From contig OX419762.1 in NCBI GenBank assembly GCA_948567375.1, positions 8,810,001-8,874,000 on the forward strand: 64,000 bases of DNA. The letters are read 5' to 3'. The stretch's first letter is position 1. Each line of letters starts with the position of its first letter. The stretch is from Lunularia cruciata. Taxonomy: Eukaryota; Streptophyta; Marchantiopsida; Lunulariales; Lunulariaceae. The translations under genes and the position numbers were made by a program. Under the pieces are notes generated by a model. That model had not been told where the DNA came from and searched no databases. It worked only from the letters and a program-made list of their open reading frames with translations. Positions 24,448-34,303 of the stretch are shown in pieces.

Positions 24448-24700
24448 TGAGATCCTCCATAATAATAATAATCAACCAAGGTAGGCTTGTCCCTTAGATA
24501 GCACAAAGGATGTGGTAATGGGATGGAAGTGACTTTTCCAAGATAAATGTAAGCCATTGTGGGAAAGTGATAAAAGAGTCAACATTAGGATCTTCTTTCT
24601 ATTTGCCCATAAGAAGTATGGGGTGTTAGATAAGAAGCTTTTCATATAGTAGTCCTTTAGTTACCCAAGCCAAAGAAAATTAAAGAGGCATCAATAAGAA
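24448..24700 (+). repeat. 3' LTR of Copia copy 2 (partial)
   Basis: Starts TGAGATCCTCC directly after the RNase H relic and matches the first part of the LTR at 3764 (shared AACCAAGGTAGG and AAAGGATGTGG). Its right end could not be placed, and similarity to the 5' LTR fades after about 150 bases. Confidence 0.6.
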
Positions 24701-25430
24701 GTCTACTAAAAGTAATTCTAACCTTAGAAAATAGAGAATAACATATATATTACAAATGCTATAAACCCAAAACCAAGGAAAAGAAATAAAGGATAGCAAA
24801 CAAACAAAAAAAGGCAAATGAGAGATGTGAAAAGTATCTATTTACAACATTCCTCCAAATTTTTCTCCTCACTCTAATCCAATCCCCACCACAAAACAAG
24901 AACCTCTCATAATCCATGTCATCCCTCTAAAAAAGGTTTGCAAATCTTGGATCCATATTTGATAGTTGGGACTTAGGACCCTCAACAAGATACACAACGC
25001 TCACAACCTTATCATGACTTTGATGAAGTTTGTGGATGTGAAGCACACTCTTGATTCCTATTTGAAACCAATTAATCTCAAACCTTAAAACCTCATGCCA
25101 TTGGCACTTGGAACCATGGGTATCCTTCTTACTTAATCTTTGCTTTTTATTCCTAATTGATGTTCCTTTGTTCCTTTTGTTGGTATACCCTATTGGTACA
25201 TACACCAAACTCCTTATCACTTATGAATCCTTGTATGTACTATTGCTACAACTTTGTTGTCTCTCAATGTCATGTATATGTGCTCTTGCATCTTATACCA
25301 TCTACTATCTACCATACATCCATAATCTAAGCAATTTTTCACAATTGAACTTCCTTGATTTCAAACTTATTCTCATAGTTTGTGGTCATTCTATGTTGAC
25401 ACACGCATAATCATTTAATCACACCTCACA
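24701..25430. other. Intervening DNA without a recognisable gene
   Basis: A 97-codon minus-strand frame (25220-24927) and a 100-codon plus-strand frame (25108-25410) overlap here. Neither resembles a family I know. I treat both as chance frames. Confidence 0.4.
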
Positions 25431-25869
25431 TACAAAAGATATAGGAGAGAAATATGAGAATAGAAGGTCATATTGGGACTCTCAAATGAAGGAAACTCCA
25501 AATGCTTAACATGAGCTTGGGATTTGGTATTTATAGAGAAGCTAAGTACAAGACTTTAAATAAGTTTTTAAGGAATGTTCATTCTAGAAGCTATTGTTGT
25601 TGGATTCCAAGCCTAATTGCCACTCTACTTGGCAAATAAAGTATGCTAGCTAATTACTTAACATACAAGTTACTTTATCTTCCTAAAAGCTTCTTGGATA
25701 GTTCTAAAACATTCTACCAAGAATATTTCTTAGTAGAATGCTCTAAAAATCCTCTAGATGATTCTAGAGCATTGTTATAATTCATAGATGTATGCTAGTT
25801 TCACCTTTTTTTGCTATATTTTTCTTACTTTTCTAGCTTGTTAGCTTATAGTAACTCAATATTATTACA
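25431..25869 (-). repeat. Solo LTR of family G2
   Basis: Matches the G2 LTR: the minus strand begins TGTAATAATATTGAG and the block TTGGTATTTATAG (TATA region) lies near 25530. There is no primer site or gag next to it, so it is a solo LTR or an isolated end. It is diverged from the other G2 LTRs. Confidence 0.72.
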
Positions 25870-25924
25870 TATTCCTCCATTGCTTGATTGTGACATCCTC
25901 ATTACTAGGCAATTTTTAAACTCT

Positions 25925-26340
25925 TAAATGGATGTTGGAGCATTTTGGAGATGAGAAGGGGTTCCTATGTAGCATTGTGAAGGAATGATCCTTTCTAAAG
26001 GATCTTATACTTTATTTATTGTTGATGGCCATATTTGATGTCATGTCGTGCAAGGATATGGTCACTATTGGACTCGTCATGATCATTAACAAGGATTGGA
26101 AAAGTTGGGGGTTGGAGATAAATAGGAGAGGAAGATGGGTTAGAAACAAAGTGTTTTAACTTGGAAACATGGAAGATAAGATGGATTCTCATGTGCAAGT
26201 TTGTGTGCAATCAACTAGACTATATTAATAATATCAAAAGGATCTACCTGAATAGGAATAAATGTACAAAATTGAGTGGCAAGAGTTCAAAATTGACTTG
26301 GTTAGTTACAAGAATTTAAGAAATCAATTAGGTATTCATA
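25925..26340 (-). pseudogene. Integrase C-terminus and chromodomain relic of another gypsy element
   Basis: The frame 26210-26016 reads through an Ile-His-Leu-Ile-Phe-His-Val-Ser-Lys-Leu-Lys block, the classic end of gypsy integrase, and then a chromodomain-like stretch continuing to about 25925 (Lys-Tyr-Lys, Trp-Lys-Gly pattern). Its sequence differs from elements A, B and C, so it is another family. It is an isolated fragment, broken. Confidence 0.7.
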
Positions 26341-26402
26341 GATTGAGAAAATCTTAAACTATTGTATTGTCAAAAATATATAATTTTATGTTTTTTAATA
26401 AT

Positions 26403-26612
26403 AGTAATGGATCTTGGGGAGGGTTGAGTGTTCCACCTCTTTTGGGTTGCACTGGTTGCCTCTCTCTTTTGGTCAGGGATGCGCTTCTGGCCTTAACTGG
26501 TCGGGACGCGGAGTTGGAGATGTTACTTTGAAAAGATTAGAGTGCTCAAAGCAAGCCTACACTTGGAATACATAAGCATGGAATAACACGACATGACTCT
26601 GGTCTTATTGTG
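26403..26612 (+). pseudogene. 18S rRNA pseudogene, central segment
   Basis: Clear similarity to plant 18S rRNA at roughly nucleotides 650-870: GCGCTTCTGGCCTTAACTGG, GTTACTTTGAAAAGATTAG and GTGCTCAAAGCAAGCC occur in the right order and spacing. It stops at GGTCTTATTGTG, exactly where chromovirus B begins; the 18S sequence resumes at 33246. The left boundary near 26403 is where 18S similarity fades into AT-rich DNA. It is not a functional gene: it is a partial copy with many substitutions, including in otherwise invariant helices. Confidence 0.93.
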
Positions 26613-27350
26613 TGTAATGCTCCAAGGACAAGAGAAGAGAGAAAACACAGATTGCACACTCAAACAATCGATGCTCCAAGGGAGCACCTTCTCTTTCTTA
26701 TATAGACAAAGAGGATCTCCTCCAAGGAAGCTACACCATAGGATTAGGGACACAAATAGGTGACATGTCAGCAAGCTCCACCCTTGGATAACTTACTTGG
26801 ATGGGGGACATGTCTGGTCTAGGTCCTATCTGATTGGTCAAACAAGCTTTGACCGGAGGGAATCTTTTAGGGAATCTTCCTGTAGGAATCTCAAAATCAT
26901 GTGAGTAAGGTACCGTTGGAAAGCTCTCAATGAGACAAAGCAGGGGGGAGGGAAGGCCAATATATTCTCCATAGGGGGGGAATCTGCACATTTTTGAGGC
27001 CTAATTCATCCGTTTAGGCCTCCGAAATTGCCTTCAAAGATTTCAGGCATATTTCAGTTCCTACTCTATTAGTAGAAGTCCCCTTTTGGTGAAACTTCTT
27101 TCCAATATGTTTAGTCCATCATGTGTAACATCCTTCCAGATGTTACCAAACCAATTCTCACCTTTGAATCATATGTCTAGCTATTGGTTCTAAGGTTCTC
27201 AAGTCTATTTTGGTTTCTACCCTATTTGTAGAAGTACTCTTTTGGTGATACTTCTATGTTATCTATTTTGACCATCATGTATAACATCATTCTAGATATT
27301 ACCAAACCAAATTTTACATCTAAATCATATGGCTAGCTCTTGGTATTACA
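26613..27350 (-). repeat. 3' LTR of chromovirus B
   Basis: 738 bases in the TG...CA form (plus strand TGTAATGCTCC to GGTATTACA). It aligns end to end with 32482-33245. The part at 27061-27193 is repeated at 27217-27350, a tandem duplication of the terminal segment. Confidence 0.95.
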
Positions 27351-27365
27351 GACCTCCCTCCTTTT
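27351..27365 (-). other. Polypurine tract of chromovirus B
   Basis: The minus strand reads AAAAGGAGGGAGGTC immediately before the 3' LTR, the expected plus-strand primer for reverse transcription. Confidence 0.88.
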
Positions 27366-27371
27366 AAGACA

Positions 27372-27560
27372 CAACGTCCTCGTTGTGCAATTGTTGCTCA
27401 AATGCTTGCACCAACACCGGTGCATGTGCCAAATTGGCAACGGGCTCCCAAGTTGCTTCATAGATGGGGTAACCTTTCCATTGTACTAGATAGTCCACCT
27501 GCGGGTGGCAAGTACCACGCATGCGTTTTTGGAGAATCCGCTCTACTTCTTATTCTTCCG
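27372..27560 (-). pseudogene. Chromodomain of chromovirus B
   Basis: Translated on the minus strand after the integrase tail, this stretch encodes Val-Asp-Tyr-Leu-Val-Gln-Trp-Lys-Gly-Tyr-Pro followed by Ala-Thr-Trp-Glu-Pro, the core of a chromodomain. In chromoviruses this domain is thought to steer integration to heterochromatin. Its presence defines the lineage. Confidence 0.9.
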
Positions 27561-28618
27561 TGCCATCAATGAGTGTTGGACAAGGTCGAATGTCTGGTGT
27601 GGAACGACCCTGGCCTGATCGGGGAGCATATCTGCATAGTAGGGAGACATGGAACACTGGATGGATCTTCATGTGTGGTGGTAGCTCAAGGTGATAGGCC
27701 ATAGCGCCGATGCGATGAAGAATCGAGAAAGGCCCAATAAAACAAGGTCTGAACTTATGAGGTCCAACTAATGTGAGGTTGGTTGTCGATAGCCACACTT
27801 GATCCCCCAACATTGAACTACATGTGCTGACGGTGTGCATCAACATACTGCTTCTATCGATTTTGTGCAATCTGTAATATGTGCTTAGCGCTGTCCACAC
27901 CTTGTTGGATTCTAGAAACAAATGTGTTGACTGTATAGACCTTGGTAGCCACTGGACGGATCTTCATCAAGCTAGAAGGTGTGAAGGGATGCTCACCATA
28001 CATAAGGAAGAATGGAGTGACCTGGGTGGATGCATTCACTAAATTTTTGTAAGCAAATTCCACCAACGGGAGTAGGGTGTCCCACCTCTCTTGCTCTTCT
28101 AAGGTGAAGTCGCGTAACATGTCTTCAATCGTGCGATTAGACCGCTCTGTTTGGCCATCTGTTTGTGGGTGGTAAGTTGTGGACATGGCCAACTTGGTTT
28201 TGAAGAAACCAAAGAGTGTTTGCCAAAACAAATTGGTGAATTGGGTGCCTCTATCGGTGATGAGTACTCTAGACAAGCCATGGTGAGCAAAGACTGCATC
28301 TAAGTATAATTGAGCTAGTTGTGGAGTGGTCACCTCCTTGGTAGTAGGGTGTACATGAATCATTTTGCTGAGCCGGTCCACAAAGACCACAATGGAGTCA
28401 AACCCTGAGGTGGTCTTGGGTAATTCACAGACGAGATCCATACTCACTTGTTCCCAACGTTGGGTAAGAGTGGGGAGAGGTTGAAGGAGCCATGCAAGAG
28501 CTTGATTAAAAGCTTTGTTCTGTTGACAAAGTAGGCAGTTACGCACATAGTCCATCACGTTGTTGCTCATCTTGGGCCAATAGTAATGGCGCTTGACTGC
28601 ATCCAAGGTCTTGTCCAC
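27550..28618 (-). pseudogene. Integrase of chromovirus B
   Basis: The 254-codon frame 28618-27854 has the Cys-X2-Cys half of the zinc-binding region, then the catalytic core: Ser-Met-Asp-Leu-Val, Ile-Thr-Asp-Arg-Gly-Thr-Gln-Phe, and Tyr-His-Pro-Gln-Thr-Asp-Gly-Gln-Thr-Glu-Arg, i.e. the DDE pattern. The C-terminal frame 27921-27550 ends the domain with Lys-Ile-His-Pro-Val-Phe-His-Val-Ser-Leu-Leu. It is part of a broken pol. Confidence 0.95.
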
Positions 28619-28720
28619 TCCGACATGAGTTGCAATGGCCGAATCATGACATTCTGCTAGAATGGTGGTGCGTAATTCTGGGAAATTTGGGATCCATAAT
28701 CTGCCATCCCAAAAGGTGAG

Positions 28721-29395
28721 TCATTGGGTGCTGGTGACACCTTTGGATGATTGTGCTTCTACAATCTGTGGATCAGTTTTTGTAGCAACCAGAATCTCTT
28801 GCCAAAATTTAGGGTTAATCTTAACCTCTACCACCAAGTTGTTGGCCATTGGCATGCGGGTGAATGCATATGCAAGTTTCTTCTTACCTTCCACGTATGT
28901 GATTGTCATGTTGAAGCGTTTTCGCCACTCTGCCCACCAAATTTGGCGATGAGATAGATCCTTCTGCGTCTCAAGGTAGACTAGAGGTTTGTGGTCTATC
29001 TCTACTACAAATGCCTTCTCGCCCAGGTAATGCTTCCAATGCTTGGTTGCTAGAACGATGGCCAACTCTTCTCGTTTTGTGGTGTGGTAGTTGCACTCTA
29101 CAAGTAACAACTTTTGAGAAAATTATGCAATTGGATGCCATCCATCATGCCACTCTTGTTGTAGGACTACTCCTATTGCTACGCCTGATGCATCTGTAGC
29201 CAACTTGATTGGACGTTTTGGGTCATACCACTTCAAGATCGGTGCATGTAGCAAGGCGGCCTTCAATTCTTGAAAGGCTAACTCTTGTGCAATTCCCCAT
29301 GTCCACTTCTTCCCCTTGCCAAGTAGTGCCGTTAAAGGCTGTGCAACCTTGGAGAAGTCCTTGACAAATCTACGATAGAATCCCATCAACCCCAA
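28721..29395 (-). pseudogene. RNase H region of chromovirus B
   Basis: Frames 29395-29123 and 29110-28721 carry the connection motif Gly-Phe-Tyr-Arg-Arg-Phe, then Leu-Ala-Thr-Asp-Ala-Ser-Gly (first RNase H acidic residue), a Tyr-His-Thr-Thr-Lys-Arg-Glu-Glu-Leu-Ala block and Asp-His-Lys-Pro-Leu. This removes the RNA strand during reverse transcription. It is broken. Confidence 0.92.
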
Positions 29396-29580
29396 GAAGC
29401 TCTTAAGTTGAGTCTGATCTTTTGGGGCACTCCATTTTTTAATGACCTTATTTTATCTATCAATACTTGAATGCCCTTTGCACTTACTCTATGCCCCAAG
29501 AAGTCTACTTCAGACTTGCCAAACTCACACTTTGAGATTTTGGCGTACAATTGATTCTGTCTTAGAATCTAGAGGACCTC

Positions 29581-30264
29581 TCATAGATGTTGTTTGTGTT
29601 CTGTCATCATGCTACTGTATACTAAGATATCATCCAAGAAAATGATAATAGACTTATCCAAGTATGGATGAAATATGTCATTCATTCGACTCATGAAAGT
29701 GGCAGGTGTATTGGTGAGGCCAAAAGGCATCACAAGATACTCAAAGTGGCCATACTTGGTTCGAAAGGCAGTTTTATACACATCCTCCTTTGCAATTTGG
29801 ATTTGATTGTAACCACTCCGCAAGTCCAGTTTGGTGAAGTATCTCGCTCCATGGAGTTGATCAAATAGGTCATCCATGCGAGGTAAGGGGTATTTGTTCT
29901 TCACTATTTGCTGATTGAGACCCCGATAGTCAATGCACATGTGCATGGTACCATCCTTCTTCTTCAAAAACAAGATAGGGGCCCCATATGGTGATACGCT
30001 AGGTTGGATGAACCCTTTTTGCAACATCTCCTCAATTTGAGTCTTACACTCCTCTAACTCATGAGGTGATAGGCGATATGGGGCCTTACAAGGAGGCGTC
30101 TTCCCCAAAAGTGTCTCAATTTTTTGATCTACTCGCCGCTTTGGTGGTAATCCTGAGGGTAGATCATCGGGAAAGACATCTTGAAACTCATCCACCACAT
30201 CCTTCAATTTCTTAGGAATTTTTCCATCGAGTTGTGCACTCTGGACTTCTCTTATTAGACCCAT
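29581..30264 (-). pseudogene. Reverse transcriptase of chromovirus B
   Basis: A 227-codon frame covering most of the polymerase: Asp-Leu-Pro-X-Gly-Leu-Pro-Pro, [11 protein letters not shown], the [13 protein letters not shown] block, Met-Pro-Phe-Gly-Leu-Thr-Asn, and the catalytic Ile-Phe-Leu-Asp-Asp-Ile-Leu-Val-Tyr. These are textbook Ty3/gypsy motifs. It is part of a broken pol. Confidence 0.95.
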
Positions 30265-30360
30265 AAAACATCTATCGGTCTTACAGACAATTGTCGTCCC
30301 TACGACATATAGAGGCAGTTTTTGCCTGTGTGATTTTTTATTAACCCCAATGATTGACCA

Positions 30361-30693
30361 TTAGTGGGTTCTCACTACTTTCTTCCTCCAATCCACCTTA
30401 GGGTTGTATTGCTCCATCCATGGCATGCCTAAAATTGCATCAAAACGAGCTAACCGTATCACTCGCCACTCAATTGCTTCCTGATATTCTCCTACAAAGA
30501 GGGTTACCCGTCTAGGTAATGATTCAATCCTCTCAGTTTGCCCATTTGGTAACTCTACTTCTTCACTTCCATCTCTCTCTAGATCCATTCCCAATCTTAT
30601 TGCAACAGAGCAAGACAAGAAATTCTCTGTTGCTCCCGGATCTATTAGTACTCTCACTTGATTACCTTTTAGCATTCCATTCATGACAATCAA
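30361..30693 (-). pseudogene. Aspartic protease region of chromovirus B
   Basis: A 110-codon frame with a Leu-Ile-Asp-X-Gly-Ala-Thr-Glu-Asn-Phe motif, the active-site block of gypsy proteases, and a later Asp-Ala-Ile-Leu-Gly-Met-Pro-Trp block. It lies between the zinc knuckle and reverse transcriptase, as in all gypsy elements. It belongs to a broken element. Confidence 0.9.
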
Positions 30694-30879
30694 TTGTGAG
30701 GTTGCCTTTTGGGATCTTTGTGCATTATTCTTCTTCTTTCCCTTGCTTCTCTGCTTCCTTATTGAGCCAGTAAGGCCGCGAGGTACCTTTACTGGTGATC
30801 TTTGTTTTCCAAAGTGATTTCCACCTCCTCCTCTTCAATGTGCTTCTCCATGTTGTTCAAAGATCACCTGAACGAAGGC

Positions 30880-31896
30880 CGAGGGCCTCTAGGGAAATGA
30901 GTGCGACAGTTGGTAGATATGTGCCCAATACGGCCACAATTGTAACAATAGGGTTGTTCTCCTCGAGTCCCTTCTCCTCGTGGGACTCCATCTCTTTGTT
31001 CTTCTACTCGTCCCCGCTCCCCTTGAAGCGGTCGTGCTCCTTGATCTCGGAATCAAAGGTTGCCCAATTCCATTGGTACTAGTCCACCCATGTGTGGAAT
31101 TTTTGCCCGATAATGTTGAGGTGGAGCTACTCCTTCACCTCCACCTAATGCTCATGCTATTCTCTACGCACAAGCAATGGCTTCAAATACCGTGCAAGGA
31201 TTTTGCACCATGACTTCTTGGCAAATCCGCTCTTTCAACCCTCGTTTGAAATTTTTGAGAGCCTCTGCTGGACTCATGTTGGTAATTGCAACTTGTATAT
31301 CCAAAAATGCCTCCACATACTCTTGTACGCTATTCTTTTGTCTCAATCCCCATAGTCGGGTTCGAGCCATTTGCACAGAATCCATCGATTGGAAATTCTT
31401 CAGCAGTCCTTCTTGCATTGTTGTCCATGTGACCTCCCTTCTCTCTGCCAGCATGGATCGTTCCCAAGCATCATACCATGTGAGGGCTTTATTGGTCAAG
31501 TACCCACATGCAAACATGCCTACAACATGCTATGTGATCTCTGTTGAGAACAATCGGAAATATTGATTCATTCTCGAGATCCAATTTTCCACTACTCCCA
31601 TCGTACATTGCCCCTTGTAAGGCTCAATGTTGCAGGTCTTCTTCATCTGGAGTAGCAATGTGGCTTCATTGTTGATAGAGTTTGTAGGCACTAGTGCCTC
31701 TCCAAGTACTTTTAGTAGCAGGTACTAGGTTTTGAGACGGCTTTTCTTCTTGCATGGCTTGATCGTTCCTAAGGATCTGCACTTGACTTTGTAATGTCTC
31801 CATTGTCATCTTAATCTCTCGAAATTCATTCAACATGCCTTGCATTCCTTGCACCAACTCTTGCAATTGCGGATCCATGGTTCCTACAACACTCAA
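30880..31896 (-). pseudogene. Gag region of chromovirus B
   Basis: The frame 31896-31666 contains Met-Asp-Pro-Gln-Leu-Gln-Glu and a coiled-coil-like stretch. The frame 31517-31164 is the retrotransposon gag domain, with Ala-Leu-Thr-Trp-Tyr-Asp-Ala-Trp and a later Tyr-Val-Glu-Ala-Phe block. A zinc knuckle of the CX2CX4HX4C form (Cys-Tyr-Asn-Cys-Gly-Arg-Ile-Gly-His) is encoded near 30952-30899. Gag would form the particle and bind RNA. It is broken. Confidence 0.9.
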
Positions 31897-32468
31897 CTAC
31901 TAATGTCTACTTCAATACAGAGTCAATATGATCACTCTAGAAGGCGCACGAACTATCGGAAGTACCATTGGGACCTCCAACACTATCACTCGTTGATAAT
32001 ACTCCTCACCAAATTCCTAACCACAAAATCTCTAAACATCACTTTCGGTCTCACTATATAACGGATTTCTACTTGAGTATACAAAGGGAGAGTATTTGGA
32101 ACATTCATATCTATTACATCATAATAGAATATGGATTGTCAAATCCCACTCTTTGTCATATATCACCACAGGTAGAATCACCAAGTTTGGTGAGTTTATC
32201 ATTCTGTCCATGAATTCTGCACCAAAGTGATAAACTAGCAATACACTCATCTGCTCACGCTAGATGTACATAACCTTGATGTGGAATGGATTTGAGAATG
32301 GAAAGCTAGGTGCAGGAAATTTTCCTCCCGGTGCATCCATCCCATCCGCTCTCTAAAGTCCTTCCTAAGTCTTGCAACTTCTCTATGTTCTCCACCTCAA
32401 ATTACTCAATTTCAGTAGTTCGTGCTATTCCAAGAGGGGTGATCCACTCTCTTGGACTAAAACACTCG

Positions 32469-32480
32469 CTCTGATACCAT
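32469..32480 (-). other. Primer-binding site of chromovirus B
   Basis: The minus strand reads TGGTATCAGAGC one base after the 5' LTR, a perfect match to the common plant site complementary to initiator methionine tRNA. Confidence 0.93.
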
Positions 32481-32481
32481 T

Positions 32482-33245
32482 GTAATACTCCAAGGACAAG
32501 AGAAGAGAGAAAATACAGATTTAGGGTTTAGAAAATACAGATTGCACACTCAAACAATCGATGCCCCAAGGGAGCACCTTCTCTTTATTATATAGACAAA
32601 GAGGATCTCCTCCAAGTAAGCTACACCATAGGATTAGGGACACAAATAGGTGATATGTCAACAAGCTCCACCCTTGGATTACTTACTTGGATGGGTGACA
32701 TGTCTGGTCTAGGTCCTATCTGATTGGTCAAATAAGCTTTGACCGGAGGGAATCTTTTAGGGAATCTTATTGTAGGAATCTCAGAATCACATGAGTAAGG
32801 TACCGTTGGAAAGCTCTCAATGAGACAAAGCAAGGGAGAGGGAAAGCCGGCCTTTCTTCCATTGGATGGGGGTGGAATTTACACATTTTTGAGGCCTAAT
32901 TCATCCGTTTAGGCCTCTGAAATTGCCTTCAAAGATTTAAGGCATATTTCGATTCCTACTCTATTAGTAGAAGTCCCCTTTTTGTGATACTTCTTTCCAA
33001 TATTTTTAGTCCACCATGTGTAACATCCTTCCAGATGTTACCAAACCAATTCTCACCTTTAAATGATATGTTTAACTATCGGTTCTAAGGTTCTCAAGTC
33101 TATTTTGGTTTCTGCCCTTTTAGTAGATGTACTCTTTTGGTGATACTTCTATGTTATCTATTTTGACCATCATGTATAACATCATTCTAGATGATAACAA
33201 ACCAAATTTCACATCTAGATCATATGGCTAGCTCTTGGTATTACA
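32482..33245 (-). repeat. 5' LTR of chromovirus B
   Basis: 764 bases in the TG...CA form. It differs from its partner by a short extra segment near 32519-32544 and scattered substitutions, and carries the same terminal tandem duplication (about 32956-33088 and 33112-33245), so that duplication predates insertion. Confidence 0.95.
32588..32595 (-). promoter_or_regulatory. TATA-like box in the 5' LTR of B
   Basis: The minus strand reads CTATATAA within the LTR, oriented towards the element's genes; the same box sits in the other LTR at 26698-26705. This is the expected position of the U3 promoter; activity is not known. Confidence 0.55.
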
Positions 33246-33354
33246 TTGCGTTGGTCTTCACGACCGGAGTAATGATTAATAGGGACATTTGAGCGCATTC
33301 ATATTTCATGGTCAGAGTTGAAATTCTTGGATTCATGAAAGACAAAAATTTGCA

Positions 33355-33390
<36 letters not shown>

Positions 33391-33407
33391 TGAAAGTTGG
33401 GGGCTCA

Positions 33408-33449
<42 letters not shown>

Positions 33450-33510
33450 TGCCTAGGGATCGGTGGATGTTAATTTGATGACTCCGCCGGCACCTCATGA
33501 GAAATCAAAT

Positions 33511-33559
<49 letters not shown>

Positions 33560-34045
33560 ATTGATGGAAGGGCACCACCAAAAGTGGAGCCAGCGGCTTA
33601 ATTTGACTCAACACGGGGAAACTTACTAGGTCCAAACATAGTAAGGATTGACAGATTGAGAGCTCTTTCTTGATTCTATGGGTGGTAGTGCATGGCCCGT
33701 TCTTAGTTGGTGGAGTGATTTGTCTGGTTCATTTTGTTAATGAATGAGACCTCAGCCTGCTAACTAGCTACGTGAGGACTTGTCTTTGTGGCCAACTTCT
33801 TAGAGGGACTATCGGCATCTAGCCTATGGAAGTTTGAGGCAATAACAGGTCTGTGATGCCCTTAGATGTTCTGGGCCGCACGTGCACTACACAGATGGAC
33901 TCAATGAGTTTATAACCTGGGCCAAAAGGTCTGGGTAATCTTTTCAAACTTCATCATGATGGGGATAGATCATTGCAATTATTGATCTTCAACAAGGAAT
34001 TCCTAGTAAGTGCAAATCATCAGCTCATGTAGACTACGACCATGC
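33246..34045 (+). pseudogene. 18S rRNA pseudogene, 3' part (sense)
   Basis: Continues the 26403-26612 segment after the chromovirus: GGAGTAATGATTAATAGGGA, GAAATTCTTGGATT, CCAAGGATGTTTTCATTAA, CGATCAGATACCGTCCTAG, GGTTCCGGGGGGAGTATGG and GGCAATAACAGGTCTGTGATG are all plant 18S landmarks in correct order, spanning roughly nucleotides 870-1650. It ends near GACTACGACC, short of the true 3' end. Many sites show C-to-T or G-to-A changes at former CpG dinucleotides, as expected of an unselected, methylated copy. It is not functional. Confidence 0.95.
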
Positions 34046-34303
34046 CATTTTCCATGGGCTACCTGCGAACAACAAGCAAGCTTGCATCGGTCTTTTATCT
34101 AATAAATACATCCCTTCTAGAAGTCGGGAGTTGGTGCACATATTAGCTCTAGAATTACTATGGTTATCCGAGTAGCAAAGTGCCATCAAAGACTATAACT
34201 GATTTAATGAGCCATTCGCAGTTTCACAGTACAAAAGTGTTTATACTTACACATGCATGGCTTTATCTTTGAGACAAGCATATGGCAAGATCAACTAGGT
34301 AAT
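34046..34303 (-). pseudogene. 18S rRNA pseudogene, 5' end (inverted)
   Basis: The minus strand gives the start of 18S rRNA: GTTGATCTTGCCA, CATATGCTTGTCTCAAAGAT, AAGCCATGCATGTGTAAGTA, GAAACTGCGAATGGCTCATT and GAAGGGATGTATTTATTAG, i.e. about nucleotides 1-250. It points towards the sense segment, so the two 18S pieces meet head-on at about 34045. The exact junction is blurred by divergence over about 30 bases. Confidence 0.92.

Larger units (their letters stand above)
19040..24700 (+). mobile_element. Copia-like element copy 2 (gag with insert, reverse transcriptase, RNase H, 3' LTR)
   Basis: From about 19050 to 22080 this parallels copy 1 (4280-7330), including the same non-coding insert (about 19130-20920) and its two repeat arrays. 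The gag body lies at about 20920-21980. The end of the reverse transcriptase (23640-24146), RNase H (24180-24420) and a 3' LTR starting at 24448 follow. The 5' LTR is absent: the left edge joins the minus-strand Copia near 19000-19040. It is broken, with many interruptions. Confidence 0.78.
26613..33245 (-). mobile_element. Chromovirus copy B (Ty3/gypsy with chromodomain), nearly full length, inserted in 18S pseudogene
   Basis: Minus-strand order: 5' LTR 32482-33245, primer site 32469-32480, leader, gag 31896-30880, protease 30693-30361, reverse transcriptase 30264-29581, RNase H 29395-28721, integrase 28618-27550, chromodomain about 27560-27372, polypurine tract 27351-27365, 3' LTR 26613-27350. 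Pol order with integrase last is gypsy; the chromodomain puts it among chromoviruses (Tekay, Reina, Galadriel or similar not resolved). Flanks are TTGTG on the left (26608-26612) and TTGCG on the right (33246-33250), a 5-base target duplication taken from 18S. All parts are present; the coding region carries roughly eight or so breaks. By eye the LTRs agree at about 94%, so it is the youngest element here. Confidence 0.95.

Noticed and set aside
24927-25410. Overlapping 97- and 100-codon frames as host genes
   Set aside because: They lie on opposite strands over the same DNA, have no recognisable domain, and there are no splice or promoter cues.
28099-28299. 66-codon minus-strand frame inside the integrase of B
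   Set aside because: It is an alternate-frame shadow of the integrase core.
32469-32480. tRNA gene signal at the primer-binding sites
   Set aside because: Only the 12 bases complementary to a tRNA 3' end are present; there is no cloverleaf. They sit beside LTRs, as primer sites do.
33246-34303. Functional 18S rRNA gene
   Set aside because: The copy is partial, split by an element, inverted at one end and substituted at conserved positions.
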